Positions 1 through 7,351 of a DNA stretch of 13,564 bases are shown here, piece by piece. Where the stretch lies: positions 1,032,522-1,046,085 of the forward strand of contig NZ_MDDW01000001.1 in NCBI RefSeq assembly GCF_001854865.1, in the 5' to 3' direction. Positions within the stretch are counted from its first letter, which is position 1. Each line of letters begins with the position of its first letter. The position numbers were made by a program, and so were the translations under genes. A model generated the notes under the pieces. It saw only the letters and a list, made by a program, of their open reading frames with translations, was not told where the DNA came from and ran no database searches. Origin of the DNA: Rhizobium sp. LCM 4573 (lineage in GTDB: Bacteria; Pseudomonadota; Alphaproteobacteria; Rhizobiales; Rhizobiaceae).

Positions 1-67
1 CAAGCGGCGAGGAAGGTTCGAGGCCGAGGACATGGTCGATCACGTCCGTCGTCGGTGCGGTCGTCAT
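1..67 (-). CDS. N-terminal fragment of a possible CMD-domain (alkylhydroperoxidase-like) protein, cut by window edge
   Basis: Only the first 22 codons are present. They read MTTAPTTDVIDHVLGLEPSS and then PL, and continue past base 1. The start is supported by an AAGGA-type ribosome site about 8 nt upstream and by tight coupling to the preceding gene, whose TGA ends 13 nt before this ATG, so the ribosome site overlaps that stop. The 'DVIDHVLGLEPSSPL' opening resembles what I remember of the 'CMD domain protein, Avi_7170 family' of rhizobia, small relatives of carboxymuconolactone decarboxylase and AhpD peroxidase-like proteins. The fragment is too short to show the Cys-x-x-Cys-His site that would prove this. 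That it is a real gene is fairly safe; the family is a guess from a short N-terminus and from the oxidative enzymes beside it. It would be the last visible gene of the minus-strand operon. Confidence 0.5.
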   Translation of the reverse strand, partial: MTTAPTTDVIDHVLGLEPSSPL

Positions 68-80
68 GGAGAGGTTCCTT

Positions 81-671
81 TCAATCTTCCGACAGAGCTT
101 CGTCGAGGAAACTCAGGCGATCCTGGCCCCAATAAAGCACGTCCTTGTAGATCCAGGTCGGCGTGCCGAAGACACCCTTGACGCGAGCCTCCTCATGGCT
201 GTCGATCCAGGCCTGCATGATCTCCGGCTGGTCTTCCATCGCCTGAAGTTTTGCGCCGTCCAGACCAAGCCGGTTCGCGACTTCGATGCGCACTTCCGGC
301 AAGGTCACATCCTTTTCCTCGCTCCACAGTGCGTGGAGAAGGCCGTGGCTGAGTTCGAGCGCCGGCAGGCCCAGTCGGTCGGCGGCGATCACCATACGGG
401 CCGAGAATTCGTTGTTCGTGGGGTAGTATTTCGGCTTCAGCACCAGCGGCATGTTCAGCCGCTTGCGCCAGCGGTCGAGCTCCACGGCATGATAATCCTG
501 GCGCGGCTGCGGGCGGGAGCGCAGCGGCACGCCGCCGTTTTCCGGCACGATACGCGTCGGGCGCACCACGACGTCGAGATCGTGCTTCTCGATCAGCGCC
601 TTGAATTGCGGCCAGCCGAGATAGGCCCAGGGGGAGCTCAGCGCGTGATAATAATAGACGGTCTTGGGCAT
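81..671 (-). CDS. DsbA-fold, kappa-GST / 2-hydroxychromene-2-carboxylate isomerase-like protein
   Basis: This is a 196-residue thioredoxin/DsbA-fold protein of the kappa-class glutathione transferase and HCCA-isomerase family, presumably cytoplasmic because it has no signal peptide. The family hallmark near the N-terminus is visible: a beta strand VYYYHAL followed by SSPWAYLG (S12, S13, P14), where thiol oxidoreductases would have Cys-x-x-Cys. The ending GVFGTPTW (166-173) with the cis-proline TP, followed by YWGQDRLSFL, is also standard. No CxxC is present, so disulfide chemistry is unlikely; a glutathione-assisted isomerase or transferase step fits better. The ATG at 671 is chosen because it lies 8 nt after the TGA of the flavoprotein gene with GGAG between them. 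Longer reading in this frame upstream lies inside that gene and is spurious. The pairing with a flavoprotein suggests it handles an oxidised product. The exact substrate is unknown. Confidence 0.88.
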   Translation of the reverse strand: MPKTVYYYHALSSPWAYLGWPQFKALIEKHDLDVVVRPTRIVPENGGVPLRSRPQPRQDYHAVELDRWRKRLNMPLVLKPKYYPTNNEFSARMVIAADRLGLPALELSHGLLHALWSEEKDVTLPEVRIEVANRLGLDGAKLQAMEDQPEIMQAWIDSHEEARVKGVFGTPTWIYKDVLYWGQDRLSFLDEALSED

Positions 672-679
672 GGCGCTCC

Positions 680-2146
680 TCAGGCGGTCTTCTGTTCGGG
701 CAGGTCGGCATCGGCATCCACCCATTCCGATCCGTCGAGCTCGGGCTTCTCGTAGTCGAGGAGCGCCTGCCAGTGATGGTCGATATCGCGGATGAAGAGA
801 CGGGCGGCCACGCCGCGGGCAAGCCAGGCGGCCCCTTCGCTGATCGCCGGAATGTCGCCGCTCACCTTGCCGAGGCTCATCGTGGCCCCGTAGTTGAAGC
901 AATGAATATCCTTGAGCCACGGGGCCATTCCCGGCTCCTTCTCGGTGAAGGAGAAATCATCGTCCAGCCAGGGAAACCGGCCGAGGCTCGGATTTTTCTC
1001 GCCGGGCGGCGGAGTGATACGGTCCTCCCAGCACGCGATCTTGTCCCGGTAGGGCGAAAGCTCGCTGCGGGCGAGCGGATCGACGGTAAAGCCCGTGCCG
1101 AGAATGACGAAATCAGTGCGGAAGACACGTCCGTTCATCGTCGTGATGATGACTTCGCTGCCCTCCTCGCGCATCGACTGAATGCCGCAGTCGAAATGGA
1201 AATAGGCGTTCGGATGCCGGCTGACGCGTAGCGTCGAGTTATGAGGCGCGGGCGTCTGCTGCTTGGTGGAATAATCCATGATCCGCCAGCGCCATTCCGG
1301 CGAAATCTCCGGGAAGCCGGCCGTCACACCGTAGGAGCCAATGCCCATCAGCTTGTTGATCGTCGGCATCTTCTTGCGGCGGGCAAGCAGTCGCACCTCG
1401 CCGGCACCGTTCTCCAGCGCTTCCGCAGCGTTGTCGACCGCCGAGGCGCCGACCCCGATCACTACTACGCGCTTGCCCTTGAGCGCCTCGAAATCGATCT
1501 CATCGGAGGAATGCGCCCACGATTTGTGCCGTTGCATTCCCCTGACGAAATCCGGAATATCGGCAGCACCAAGGCCGTCGCGGCCGGTCGCCATCACCAG
1601 CTTGCGGGTCAGGATCGAGGGATCGGCACCGCCAGCGATCTCGAGTTCCAGCAGGCCGTCCTCGCGGGGAACAATGCGCGTCACATGCGTGCCGTTCTCT
1701 ACCGGGATGGACAGCACCTCACGGTACCAGTCCAAATAATCCATCCACATCGGCCGCGGAATGCGGAAGAGTTCCTCCCAGGCGGACACGCCGTAGAGCG
1801 CCGTGTACCAGGCGCGGAAAGTGAGCGAGGCCATGCCATGCGCCGGCCCGAGAAGGTTCTTCGGCGAACGGAGCGTCTCCATCCGTGCATAGGTCTTCCA
1901 GGGACCTTCCTTGCCGCGGGCGGCGCGATCGACGATGCGCAGGTTGCGTATGCCGACGCGGTTGAGCGCGAACCAGGCAACCAGGCCGCACATGCCTCCG
2001 CCGATGATAACCACATCGCTGACTGGCTTGCCATCGACTTCGGAAAGGGCCGGAGACCAGTTTGCCGGCGGATAGTTCAGGTAATCCAGGTCCTGCTTCA
2101 CGCGGGCATTCAGCTCCGCAAGCCTCGGATCGTCGAGAATGGTCAT
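680..2146 (-). CDS. FAD/NAD(P)-binding monooxygenase-like flavoprotein
   Basis: This 488-residue protein has the two-dinucleotide-domain architecture of flavin-containing and Baeyer-Villiger-type (class B) monooxygenases. An FAD-binding Rossmann motif follows an N-terminal extension of about 40 residues: VVIIGGGMCG, with GGGMCG at 49-54. A second Rossmann motif for NAD(P)H is VVVIGVGASA, with GVGASA at 231-236. The MATGRDG stretch (185-191) and LGTGF (349-353) are the conserved ATG-type motifs that close the FAD domain. The FMO/BVMO fingerprint between the two domains is only partial: G203, H207 and W210 are there, but with one residue fewer between His and Trp than the classical F-x-G-x3-H-x3-W. 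Which reaction it performs (N-, S- or Baeyer-Villiger oxygenation, or plain oxidation) is therefore open. It starts 71 nt after the ATPase gene with an AGGA site, and the isomerase-like gene follows after 8 nt. It is predicted cytoplasmic and probably acts on the imported substrate. Confidence 0.88.
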   Translation of the reverse strand: MTILDDPRLAELNARVKQDLDYLNYPPANWSPALSEVDGKPVSDVVIIGGGMCGLVAWFALNRVGIRNLRIVDRAARGKEGPWKTYARMETLRSPKNLLGPAHGMASLTFRAWYTALYGVSAWEELFRIPRPMWMDYLDWYREVLSIPVENGTHVTRIVPREDGLLELEIAGGADPSILTRKLVMATGRDGLGAADIPDFVRGMQRHKSWAHSSDEIDFEALKGKRVVVIGVGASAVDNAAEALENGAGEVRLLARRKKMPTINKLMGIGSYGVTAGFPEISPEWRWRIMDYSTKQQTPAPHNSTLRVSRHPNAYFHFDCGIQSMREEGSEVIITTMNGRVFRTDFVILGTGFTVDPLARSELSPYRDKIACWEDRITPPPGEKNPSLGRFPWLDDDFSFTEKEPGMAPWLKDIHCFNYGATMSLGKVSGDIPAISEGAAWLARGVAARLFIRDIDHHWQALLDYEKPELDGSEWVDADADLPEQKTA

Positions 2147-2217
2147 CGTTCGGTCCTGTCGTTCAAAGGTCGATCACCCGGCAGTCGGACAGCCGGTCAT
2201 CATCATTTGTTTCAGCC

Positions 2218-3288
2218 TCAGTCGGCGAGCGCCACGGCGTCTTCCTCGCGCCAGCCGATCCACACCCGATCATCCGTGATCTGCGACAACGCCACCGGAT
2301 CGAGCTGCGCCACGATCGCCTGGCCGTTCGGAAGCTCGATCGTCAGCGAGGTATGGTCGCCCTTGAAAAGACGCTGTGTAATCCGCCCCTCGAAGGCGAG
2401 CTTCTCGACGGGTTTGGACGCAAAGACAGATACAGCCTCGGGCCTGAGCGCCACAGCGACACGGCTCCCAATCTGAAGGTCATGACCATTCAGGCCGGCA
2501 TGAACGATGCTGCCGTTCCATTCGATGGCAGCGAGGCCACCTTTGGTTCCCTTCAATGTCCCTTCGATGAAATTGCTCTCGCCTATGAAGTTCGCCACGA
2601 AGCGGCTGCGCGGCCGCGAATAGAGCGTGTGGGGATCGCCCATCTGTTCGATCCGGCCGCTGTTCATCACTACGATCACGTCGGACATGGTGAGCGCTTC
2701 CTCCTGATCGTGAGTGACGAAGATGAAGGTCTTGCCGGTCGTCTGCTGGATGGATTTCAGCTCCACCTGCATCTGCTGACGCAGCTTTGCGTCGAGCGCG
2801 CTCAAGGGCTCGTCGAGAAGCAAAACGTTGGGGTTGGGCGCAAGCGCCCGCATCAGCGCCACGCGCTGGCGCTGTCCGCCCGAAAGCTGGGCAGGCATCC
2901 GGTCGGCGAATTCCTGCAACCTCACGAGAGAGAGAAGCTCCATGGTGCGCTTATGGATTGTCTCCGAGGCAAGCCCTTTCAGCTCCAGGCCGAAAGCCAC
3001 ATTGCGACGGACGGAGAGATGCGGAAAGAGCGCATAGTCCTGGAAGACGATGTTGACGTTGCGCTTGTTGGGCGGCAGCCGACTGATCTCCTTGCCGTCG
3101 AGATAGATCTCGCCGGAGGTCGGCGTCTCGAAGCCCCCGAGCATACGCAGCGTCGTGGACTTGCCGCAGCCCGACGGGCCGAGCAGCGTCACGAACTGGC
3201 CGGGCTCGATCGAAAGGTCGAGATTGTCGACCGCGACCGAGGAGCCGTAATATTTGTTGACGTTGCGGAATTGAACTACGGGCTGCAT
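2218..3288 (-). CDS. Polyamine-type ABC transporter ATP-binding subunit (PotA/PotG-like)
   Basis: This 356-residue ATPase energises the importer encoded just upstream. All nucleotide-binding motifs are intact: Walker A GPSGCGKST (37-45), Q-loop glutamine Q83 in VFQDYALFPH, signature LSGGQRQR (135-142), Walker B VLLLDEP (155-161) with D-loop SALD, and switch histidine H193 in VTHDQEEA. After about residue 235 comes a C-terminal TOBE-type beta domain (LRPEAVSV, near 280), usual in the PotA/FbpC/UgpC group. The length is normal for PotA. The ATG sits 3 nt beyond the stop of the second permease gene, so translation is coupled. The family transports spermidine, putrescine, iron, 2-aminoethylphosphonate and some opines, so the ATPase alone does not set the substrate. 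Confidence 0.95.
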   Translation of the reverse strand: MQPVVQFRNVNKYYGSSVAVDNLDLSIEPGQFVTLLGPSGCGKSTTLRMLGGFETPTSGEIYLDGKEISRLPPNKRNVNIVFQDYALFPHLSVRRNVAFGLELKGLASETIHKRTMELLSLVRLQEFADRMPAQLSGGQRQRVALMRALAPNPNVLLLDEPLSALDAKLRQQMQVELKSIQQTTGKTFIFVTHDQEEALTMSDVIVVMNSGRIEQMGDPHTLYSRPRSRFVANFIGESNFIEGTLKGTKGGLAAIEWNGSIVHAGLNGHDLQIGSRVAVALRPEAVSVFASKPVEKLAFEGRITQRLFKGDHTSLTIELPNGQAIVAQLDPVALSQITDDRVWIGWREEDAVALAD

Positions 3289-3291
3289 CGG

Positions 3292-4083
3292 TCAGGTCCT
3301 CGAACGGCGGGTGAAGTGCTCGGCATAAAGGCCGACGGCTGCGGTCACGATCAGGACCAGCGTCGCCATGGCGTTGATTTCGGGCGACATACCGCCCTGC
3401 ACCTTGGCGAAGATCAACATGGGGAGCGTCGGCTGATAACCGCCCAGGAAGAAGGTGCGGACGAAATCGTCGATACTGGTCAGCACGCAGAAGATCATGC
3501 CCCCGACAAGCGCCGGCGCCAGGAAGGGGATGGTGATCCGGATGAAGGCGATGAAGCTGTCGGCGCCGAGATCGCGCGCGGCATCGATGAGGTTGTTCGG
3601 CATCGAACGCAGCCGCGTCAGCACCATGATCACCACGAAGGGCACGGCATGCACGGTATGCCCGAGGATGATCGCGCCCGTCCCTGTCGGAATGTCGAGC
3701 ACGCGGATGAAGATGCGCATCGAGATCGCGTTGATGAGGCCCGGAACGACGGCGGGAAGGCAGGCGAACGCGAAGATCGCCGCCCGTCCCCATATGCCTT
3801 CGGCCGAGATCAGCAGCGCGATCCATACCCCCATGATGGTGGCGAAGATCGTCGTCATCAGCGCGATAAAGATCGAATAGCCGGACGCCTCCAGGAACTG
3901 CTTGTCCTGTACCACCTTGGCATACCAGCCGAGCGTCCAGTCGCCGATCGGAAAAGCGATGAAGTTGGCATCCTTGAAGCTCATCGCCATCATCAGCGTG
4001 AGCGGCAGGAGAAGGTATATGACGAAGACCCAGTAGGAGGCCTGGAGCGCAGTCTTCGGGGCATCGGAGAAATAATGGCGCAT
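3292..4083 (-). CDS. Polyamine-type ABC transporter permease (PotC/PotI-like)
   Basis: This 263-residue inner-membrane permease is of the binding-protein-dependent (BPD_transp_1) family. It has about six hydrophobic helices: residues about 16-35, 69-93, 100-120, 136-157, 183-203 and 237-254. The cytoplasmic EAA loop that docks to the ATPase is at 165-187 (LIDAARDLGAD, ending in ITIP). The short N-terminus with one leading helix is typical of the PotC position. It starts 10 nt after the stop of the PotB-like gene with an AGGGGA ribosome site and ends 3 nt before the ATPase start. With the PotB-like partner it would form the heterodimeric membrane channel. Confidence 0.94.
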   Translation of the reverse strand: MRHYFSDAPKTALQASYWVFVIYLLLPLTLMMAMSFKDANFIAFPIGDWTLGWYAKVVQDKQFLEASGYSIFIALMTTIFATIMGVWIALLISAEGIWGRAAIFAFACLPAVVPGLINAISMRIFIRVLDIPTGTGAIILGHTVHAVPFVVIMVLTRLRSMPNNLIDAARDLGADSFIAFIRITIPFLAPALVGGMIFCVLTSIDDFVRTFFLGGYQPTLPMLIFAKVQGGMSPEINAMATLVLIVTAAVGLYAEHFTRRSRT

Positions 4084-4093
4084 GGTCGTCCCC

Positions 4094-5074
4094 TCACATC
4101 AGCCGGACCGAGCGTCCGCCCGCGACCCGCATGAAAAGCCCTACGGTCGAAAGCGAAACGGCCAGCATCAGGATGGAAAAGGCTGCACCCTCCGGCCACT
4201 TATCGCTCGAACCGTGGAAGAGGCTCGCGATGATTTCCGGGAAGATCACCGAATTCGGGCCTCCGAGCAGTAGAGGCGCGGCGAACACGCCGATCGAGGT
4301 CAGATAGACCAGACTGCAGCCGGATACGATCCCGTCCTTGGAAAGTGGCAGGATGACGCGGCGGAACCTTTGGAACGGCCCCGCCCCGAGATCGGCCGCG
4401 GCATCGATGAGCTGCGGCGGTATCTTCTCGATCGCCGAATAGAGCGGCAGGAGCATATAGAGGGCGAGCAGGTAGATGACCCCGAAGCTCAAGGAAAAGT
4501 AATTGTAGAGGAGCGGTATGGGCCGGTCGATGAAACCGATCTCCCGCAAGAGCACGTTCACCGCGCCGCGATTGGCAAGCAGCATGATGACGGAGAAGGT
4601 GCGGATCAGCTCGCCCGCCCAGAATGGAATGAGCAGCAGCAGCAGCGCCCGCGTGCGGTTCTGCGGCTTGATGATCTTGGCGACGTAATAGGCGACCGGA
4701 TAGGTGACGACCAGCGCGGCCACCGTCACCACCGCCGCGAAGATCAGGCTGCGCACGAAGGGCAGGAAATAGAGCGGCTCCTGGAAAAACAGCCGGTAAT
4801 TGCCGAGCGTATGGATGGGGCCCTCCGCCGCCGGCGGATAGTTGTCCAGGAAGCTGATCCGGGCCATCTGGTAGATCGGGCCGACATGAAGCAAGACGAT
4901 CCATGCCAGCGGCACCGCCAGCAGCAGGACAAGCTTTGCCCTGGCACTGTTGGCGACCAGGCCGATCGTGGCCGAATAAAGCCCCGAGGCTGTGACTTTC
5001 CCTATCCAACCGGCATAAGCCGGCCCGGCGCGGGGCGCCGAGGCTCTTGTCTCAGTCATGCTGCTATCGACCAT
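4094..5074 (-). CDS. Polyamine-type ABC transporter permease (PotB/PotH-like)
   Basis: This 326-residue BPD_transp_1 permease is the first of the pair. An N-terminal cytoplasmic extension of about 45 residues precedes a strong first helix (about 46-68). A periplasmic loop around 75-105 follows, then helices at roughly 105-131, 143-165, 192-214, 247-270 and 296-316. The EAA loop is at 222-243 (LIDAAADLGAG, ending in VILP). The ATG at 5074 is kept because a GGGAAC-like site lies upstream of it; an internal ATG at 5059 (MTETR) has no such site but cannot be excluded. The gene follows the binding-protein gene after 83 nt that contain a strong hairpin, and its stop lies 10 nt before the next permease. 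Confidence 0.93.
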   Translation of the reverse strand: MVDSSMTETRASAPRAGPAYAGWIGKVTASGLYSATIGLVANSARAKLVLLLAVPLAWIVLLHVGPIYQMARISFLDNYPPAAEGPIHTLGNYRLFFQEPLYFLPFVRSLIFAAVVTVAALVVTYPVAYYVAKIIKPQNRTRALLLLLIPFWAGELIRTFSVIMLLANRGAVNVLLREIGFIDRPIPLLYNYFSLSFGVIYLLALYMLLPLYSAIEKIPPQLIDAAADLGAGPFQRFRRVILPLSKDGIVSGCSLVYLTSIGVFAAPLLLGGPNSVIFPEIIASLFHGSSDKWPEGAAFSILMLAVSLSTVGLFMRVAGGRSVRLM

Positions 5075-5103
5075 TTCATCTGTTCCCGGACTTCTCTTTT
5101 ATC

Positions 5104-5128
5104 GGCCGGCCTCCACCGGAGGCCAGCC
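5104..5128 (-). other. Intercistronic stem-loop between binding-protein and permease genes
   Basis: GGCCTCC (5108-5114) and GGAGGCC (5118-5124) form a perfect 7-bp stem around a 3-nt loop. Beyond one mismatch, 5104-5106 pair with 5126-5128. On the transcribed strand the following bases are AUAAAAGAG, not a U-tract, so this is not a classical terminator. In such operons a hairpin at this place usually protects the binding-protein message from 3' decay and gives more binding protein than permease. That function is inferred here; the hairpin itself is seen. Confidence 0.6.
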
Positions 5129-5157
5129 TGTTTGTGCGATCGGAGGTAAATTGCCGG

Positions 5158-6258
5158 TCAGGCGGCTTTGATTTCTGCCGTGGCCTTGTCGATCATGTCG
5201 TTCTTCATGTCGCGGTTGATCGGGCTGAAGAATTGCACCCGCTGCATCTGCTCGTCCGGCAGAGCGTTTGCCGCCCGCTCGCGGTCGTTGAGCACCTTGT
5301 CGACGCCCGCAAACGCCGAGGCAAAACCGGACTGGCGGGTCATCGCCGCGCCGATCTCCGGCGAGGAGAGGATGGCATCGAGGAAGGTATAGGCCGCATC
5401 CGCGTTCGGCGCGTTGTTGACGACGTTGAAGGAATACAGGAAGCCGTAAGTGCCCTCCTTAGGAACCGAAAGCTCGATCGGATGGCCATCCATGATGAGT
5501 TTCGCCGCCGGACCAGACCAGGCCTGCGCTACATAAATGTCCTCGTTGACGAACATCTGCTGCACTTCGGAGCCCGCGTCATAATATTTGCGCACCATGT
5601 CCTTGTGTTGGATCAGGTAGTCGCGGGCCTTGTTGGTCGCCGCCTGCGCGACGTCCGGCTTGTTTTCATAGGTCACATAATCGCCGTCGTCACCGAGATA
5701 GCGCATGGTGATCGAGAGGAAGTCGGAGATGATGTACGAAGTGAGGCCCTTGTATTCTTCATCGAACATGATCGACCAGCTATCGCTGGCCTTGGTGTAG
5801 TCCGTGTTGCGCACCAGGCCCTCGAAGCCGGCGAGCAGCGGCATCCCGTAGGTCGAGCCGTCGATGGTGAGCTGCGGCGCGCCGGTATAGGCGGGGGCGA
5901 GATTGCCCCAGTTCTTCAGCCGCCCAGTATCGAGCTTCGCCAGAAGATTTGACTTGATGAACTGCGAGATGCGGTGACCAGTAACGGTCACGATATCGGT
6001 CGAGGGCGACGAACCCTCGGCCGAAAGCAGATTGTACTGCTTGCCCTGGTCGTCCGTCAGGCGCACGCGCACCTCGATGCCCGTATCCTTCTGGAACCGG
6101 TCGATGAATTCCTGCGGAACGAACTTGTCGTAGGTCGTGATGTTGACGACCTTGCCTTGCGCGAAAGCCGGGCGAATGATGGAGGGGGCTGCCAGCACGC
6201 CGGTACCGGCAGCAAGGAGCTTGAGGGTCGAACGGCGGGTTTGTCTGAAGTCTTTCAT
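5158..6258 (-). CDS. Polyamine-type ABC transporter periplasmic substrate-binding protein (PotD/PotF-like)
   Basis: This 366-residue extracytoplasmic binding protein captures the substrate for the two permeases and ATPase downstream. The N-terminus MKDFRQTRRSTLKLLAAG has twin arginines (R8, R9) in a TRRSTLK context followed by a hydrophobic stretch. A likely cleavage site is AFA|QG after residue 33, so export by Tat is plausible. The mature protein begins VVNITTYDKFVPQEFIDRFQKDTG, the usual opening of this PotD-like group, and contains the AWSG stretch common to PotD relatives. The ATG at 6258 is preferred over the one at 6276 (six extra residues): AAGGAG lies 6 nt before the former, while the latter has only a poor site. 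Ligand-pocket residues cannot be assigned by eye, so 'polyamine' names the family, not a proven substrate. It lies 60 nt after the racemase gene. Confidence 0.92.
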   Translation of the reverse strand: MKDFRQTRRSTLKLLAAGTGVLAAPSIIRPAFAQGKVVNITTYDKFVPQEFIDRFQKDTGIEVRVRLTDDQGKQYNLLSAEGSSPSTDIVTVTGHRISQFIKSNLLAKLDTGRLKNWGNLAPAYTGAPQLTIDGSTYGMPLLAGFEGLVRNTDYTKASDSWSIMFDEEYKGLTSYIISDFLSITMRYLGDDGDYVTYENKPDVAQAATNKARDYLIQHKDMVRKYYDAGSEVQQMFVNEDIYVAQAWSGPAAKLIMDGHPIELSVPKEGTYGFLYSFNVVNNAPNADAAYTFLDAILSSPEIGAAMTRQSGFASAFAGVDKVLNDRERAANALPDEQMQRVQFFSPINRDMKNDMIDKATAEIKAA

Positions 6259-6264
6259 GTCGCT

Positions 6265-6270
6265 CTCCTT
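6265..6270 (-). promoter_or_regulatory. Ribosome binding site that decides the binding-protein start
   Basis: The complement reads AAGGAG, 6 nt before the ATG at 6258. The alternative ATG at 6276 lies upstream of this site and has no comparable sequence in front of it, so translation most likely begins at 6258. Confidence 0.7.
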
Positions 6271-6318
6271 TTTCATCTTGTCCGGGTTCTTGACGGCATG
6301 CAGACTTCACACCCCCAG

Positions 6319-7059
6319 CTAGTGTATCGGCGCTGCCAGCCCCATTTCTCCCCTGGCCGAACGGATCGGCTCAAGCGAAATCCCCACTGCCGCATCCGCG
6401 TGCAGGAGGGTGGAATCGAAGGTCGGAATGTCGAAGTCCGCAGCGCTCACCAGAAGGCCGATCTCGGTGCAGCCAAGGATGACGCTGTCGGCGCCGGCGG
6501 CTTTCCCCTTTTCAACGATCTCCTTGTAGCGCCGGTGCGAGCTGTCCTTCACCACGCCGCAGCACAGCTCCCCGAATATGATGTCGTGCACATCCTGCCG
6601 ATCGTCGGCATCGGGTATCAAGACCTCGAAGCCGAAATTCTCCTCCATGCGCTTGCGATAGAAGTCCTGCTCCATCGTATAGCGGGTGGCGAGCAGTAGC
6701 GGACGGCGGCATCCGGCCTCGGCGATCGCCTCGCCCGTCACATCGGCAATGTGAATCAGCGGCACTCCGACGGAAGCCTGCACCTCATCCGCCAGCAGAT
6801 GCATCGTGTTGGTGCAGATCAGGATCATATCCGCACCCGCCTGCTCGAGTTCCTTCGCCACCTTGCTCAATTCACCGGCTGCCTGCTCCCAAGCCCCTAA
6901 TTTTTGAAGGGTTACGATATCGTGAAAATTCACGGAGCGCAGCACCACATCCGCAGAATTTAGACCTCCCAATGCTTCTCGTACCTGCTCGTTGACCCTC
7001 CGATAATAAACGGCGGTGCTTTCCCAGCTCATGCCGCCGATCATGCCTATCCTTTTCAT
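6319..7059 (-). CDS. Aspartate/glutamate racemase, YgeA / EcL-DER type
   Basis: This is a 246-residue cytoplasmic, cofactor-independent racemase of the Asp/Glu racemase superfamily. It opens with MKRIGMIGGMSWEST, characteristic of the family. The first catalytic motif is CTNTMH (82-87): a Thr (T83) stands where symmetric two-cysteine racemases have Cys before N-T. The second is GCTEIGLL, with C197. As I recall, the same Thr83/Cys197 pair at the same numbers was described for E. coli YgeA (EcL-DER), which prefers L-Asp and L-Glu. The ATG at 7059 has an AAGGGA site 7 nt upstream and matches the family N-terminus. The frame is open for 47 more codons up to an ATG at 7200, but that stretch is not racemase-like. 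It is the first gene of the minus-strand operon, divergent from the Lrp gene. Confidence 0.93.
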   Translation of the reverse strand: MKRIGMIGGMSWESTAVYYRRVNEQVREALGGLNSADVVLRSVNFHDIVTLQKLGAWEQAAGELSKVAKELEQAGADMILICTNTMHLLADEVQASVGVPLIHIADVTGEAIAEAGCRRPLLLATRYTMEQDFYRKRMEENFGFEVLIPDADDRQDVHDIIFGELCCGVVKDSSHRRYKEIVEKGKAAGADSVILGCTEIGLLVSAADFDIPTFDSTLLHADAAVGISLEPIRSARGEMGLAAPIH

Positions 7060-7191
7060 TTTCCATCCCTTCGGTTTGTTGTCTTGATCCTGGGACGATA
7101 TCCAACAACGACAGAAGGCAGGTTGCTTTTTCGCCCCATAAAGGGATAGATTTCGTAAGATCATCCTATTTGAAATGGATTGCATAGGACA

Positions 7192-7219
7192 TTTATACAA
7201 ATCAGGAGGAATGTTTAAA
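7192..7219 (-). promoter_or_regulatory. Possible sigma-70-like promoter of the racemase/ABC operon
   Basis: On the minus strand TTTAAA (7214-7219) is followed after 16 nt by TATAAA (7192-7197). These match 4 of 6 and 5 of 6 positions of the standard -35 and -10 boxes. The leader to the racemase ATG would be about 125 nt. AT-rich sequence gives such matches by chance, so this is tentative. Confidence 0.3.
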
Positions 7220-7291
7220 TCATAATCACAACGCCTGAAAATTGGGCCGGGTTTCCTGGGTGAGCTGAGAAATCGAAAGCGCCTTCCGCCG

Positions 7292-7301
7292 GGTTATAAC
7301 C
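7292..7301. promoter_or_regulatory. 10-bp palindrome GGTTATAACC, candidate operator
   Basis: This is a perfect 10-bp dyad located 107 bp upstream of the Lrp start. It includes TATAAC, which could be a -10 box for the Lrp gene, though no good -35 box is seen in front of it. Binding by the Lrp protein is only a guess. Confidence 0.25.
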
Positions 7302-7313
7302 GCCGAAGCAGCC

Positions 7314-7351
7314 CGGAAGCCAAGAAGCCCTCTTCATACGGAAGCCAGGAA
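7314..7351. repeat. Two 13-bp direct repeats CGGAAGCCARGAA, 25 bp apart
   Basis: Copies at 7314-7326 and 7339-7351 are identical in 12 of 13 bases and are offset by 25 bp, between the AT-rich region and the Lrp ribosome site. A directly repeated site upstream of a regulator gene could be a regulator-binding site. It may also be chance. Confidence 0.4.

Noticed and set aside
2178..2196. Weak hairpin CCGGC/GCCGG between the ATPase and flavoprotein genes
   Set aside because: There are only 5 pairs around a 9-nt loop and no T-tract, which is common by chance in GC-rich DNA. Not listed as a terminator.
1241..2476. Plus-strand open frame of 411 codons opposite the flavoprotein
   Set aside because: It is a shadow of a gene with two intact Rossmann motifs, and it crosses the boundary into the ATPase gene.
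2062..4134. Long plus-strand open frame of 690 codons opposite the ABC ATPase and permease
   Set aside because: It is antisense to two genes with intact family motifs, is rich in Arg/His/Asp/Glu as expected of a GC-rich shadow frame, and has no recognisable domain.
7060..7200. N-terminal extension of the racemase up to an ATG at 7200
   Set aside because: The extra 47 residues have no racemase character. The ATG at 7059 has a ribosome site and the family start MKRIGMIGGMSWEST, and the extension runs through the AT-rich promoter region.
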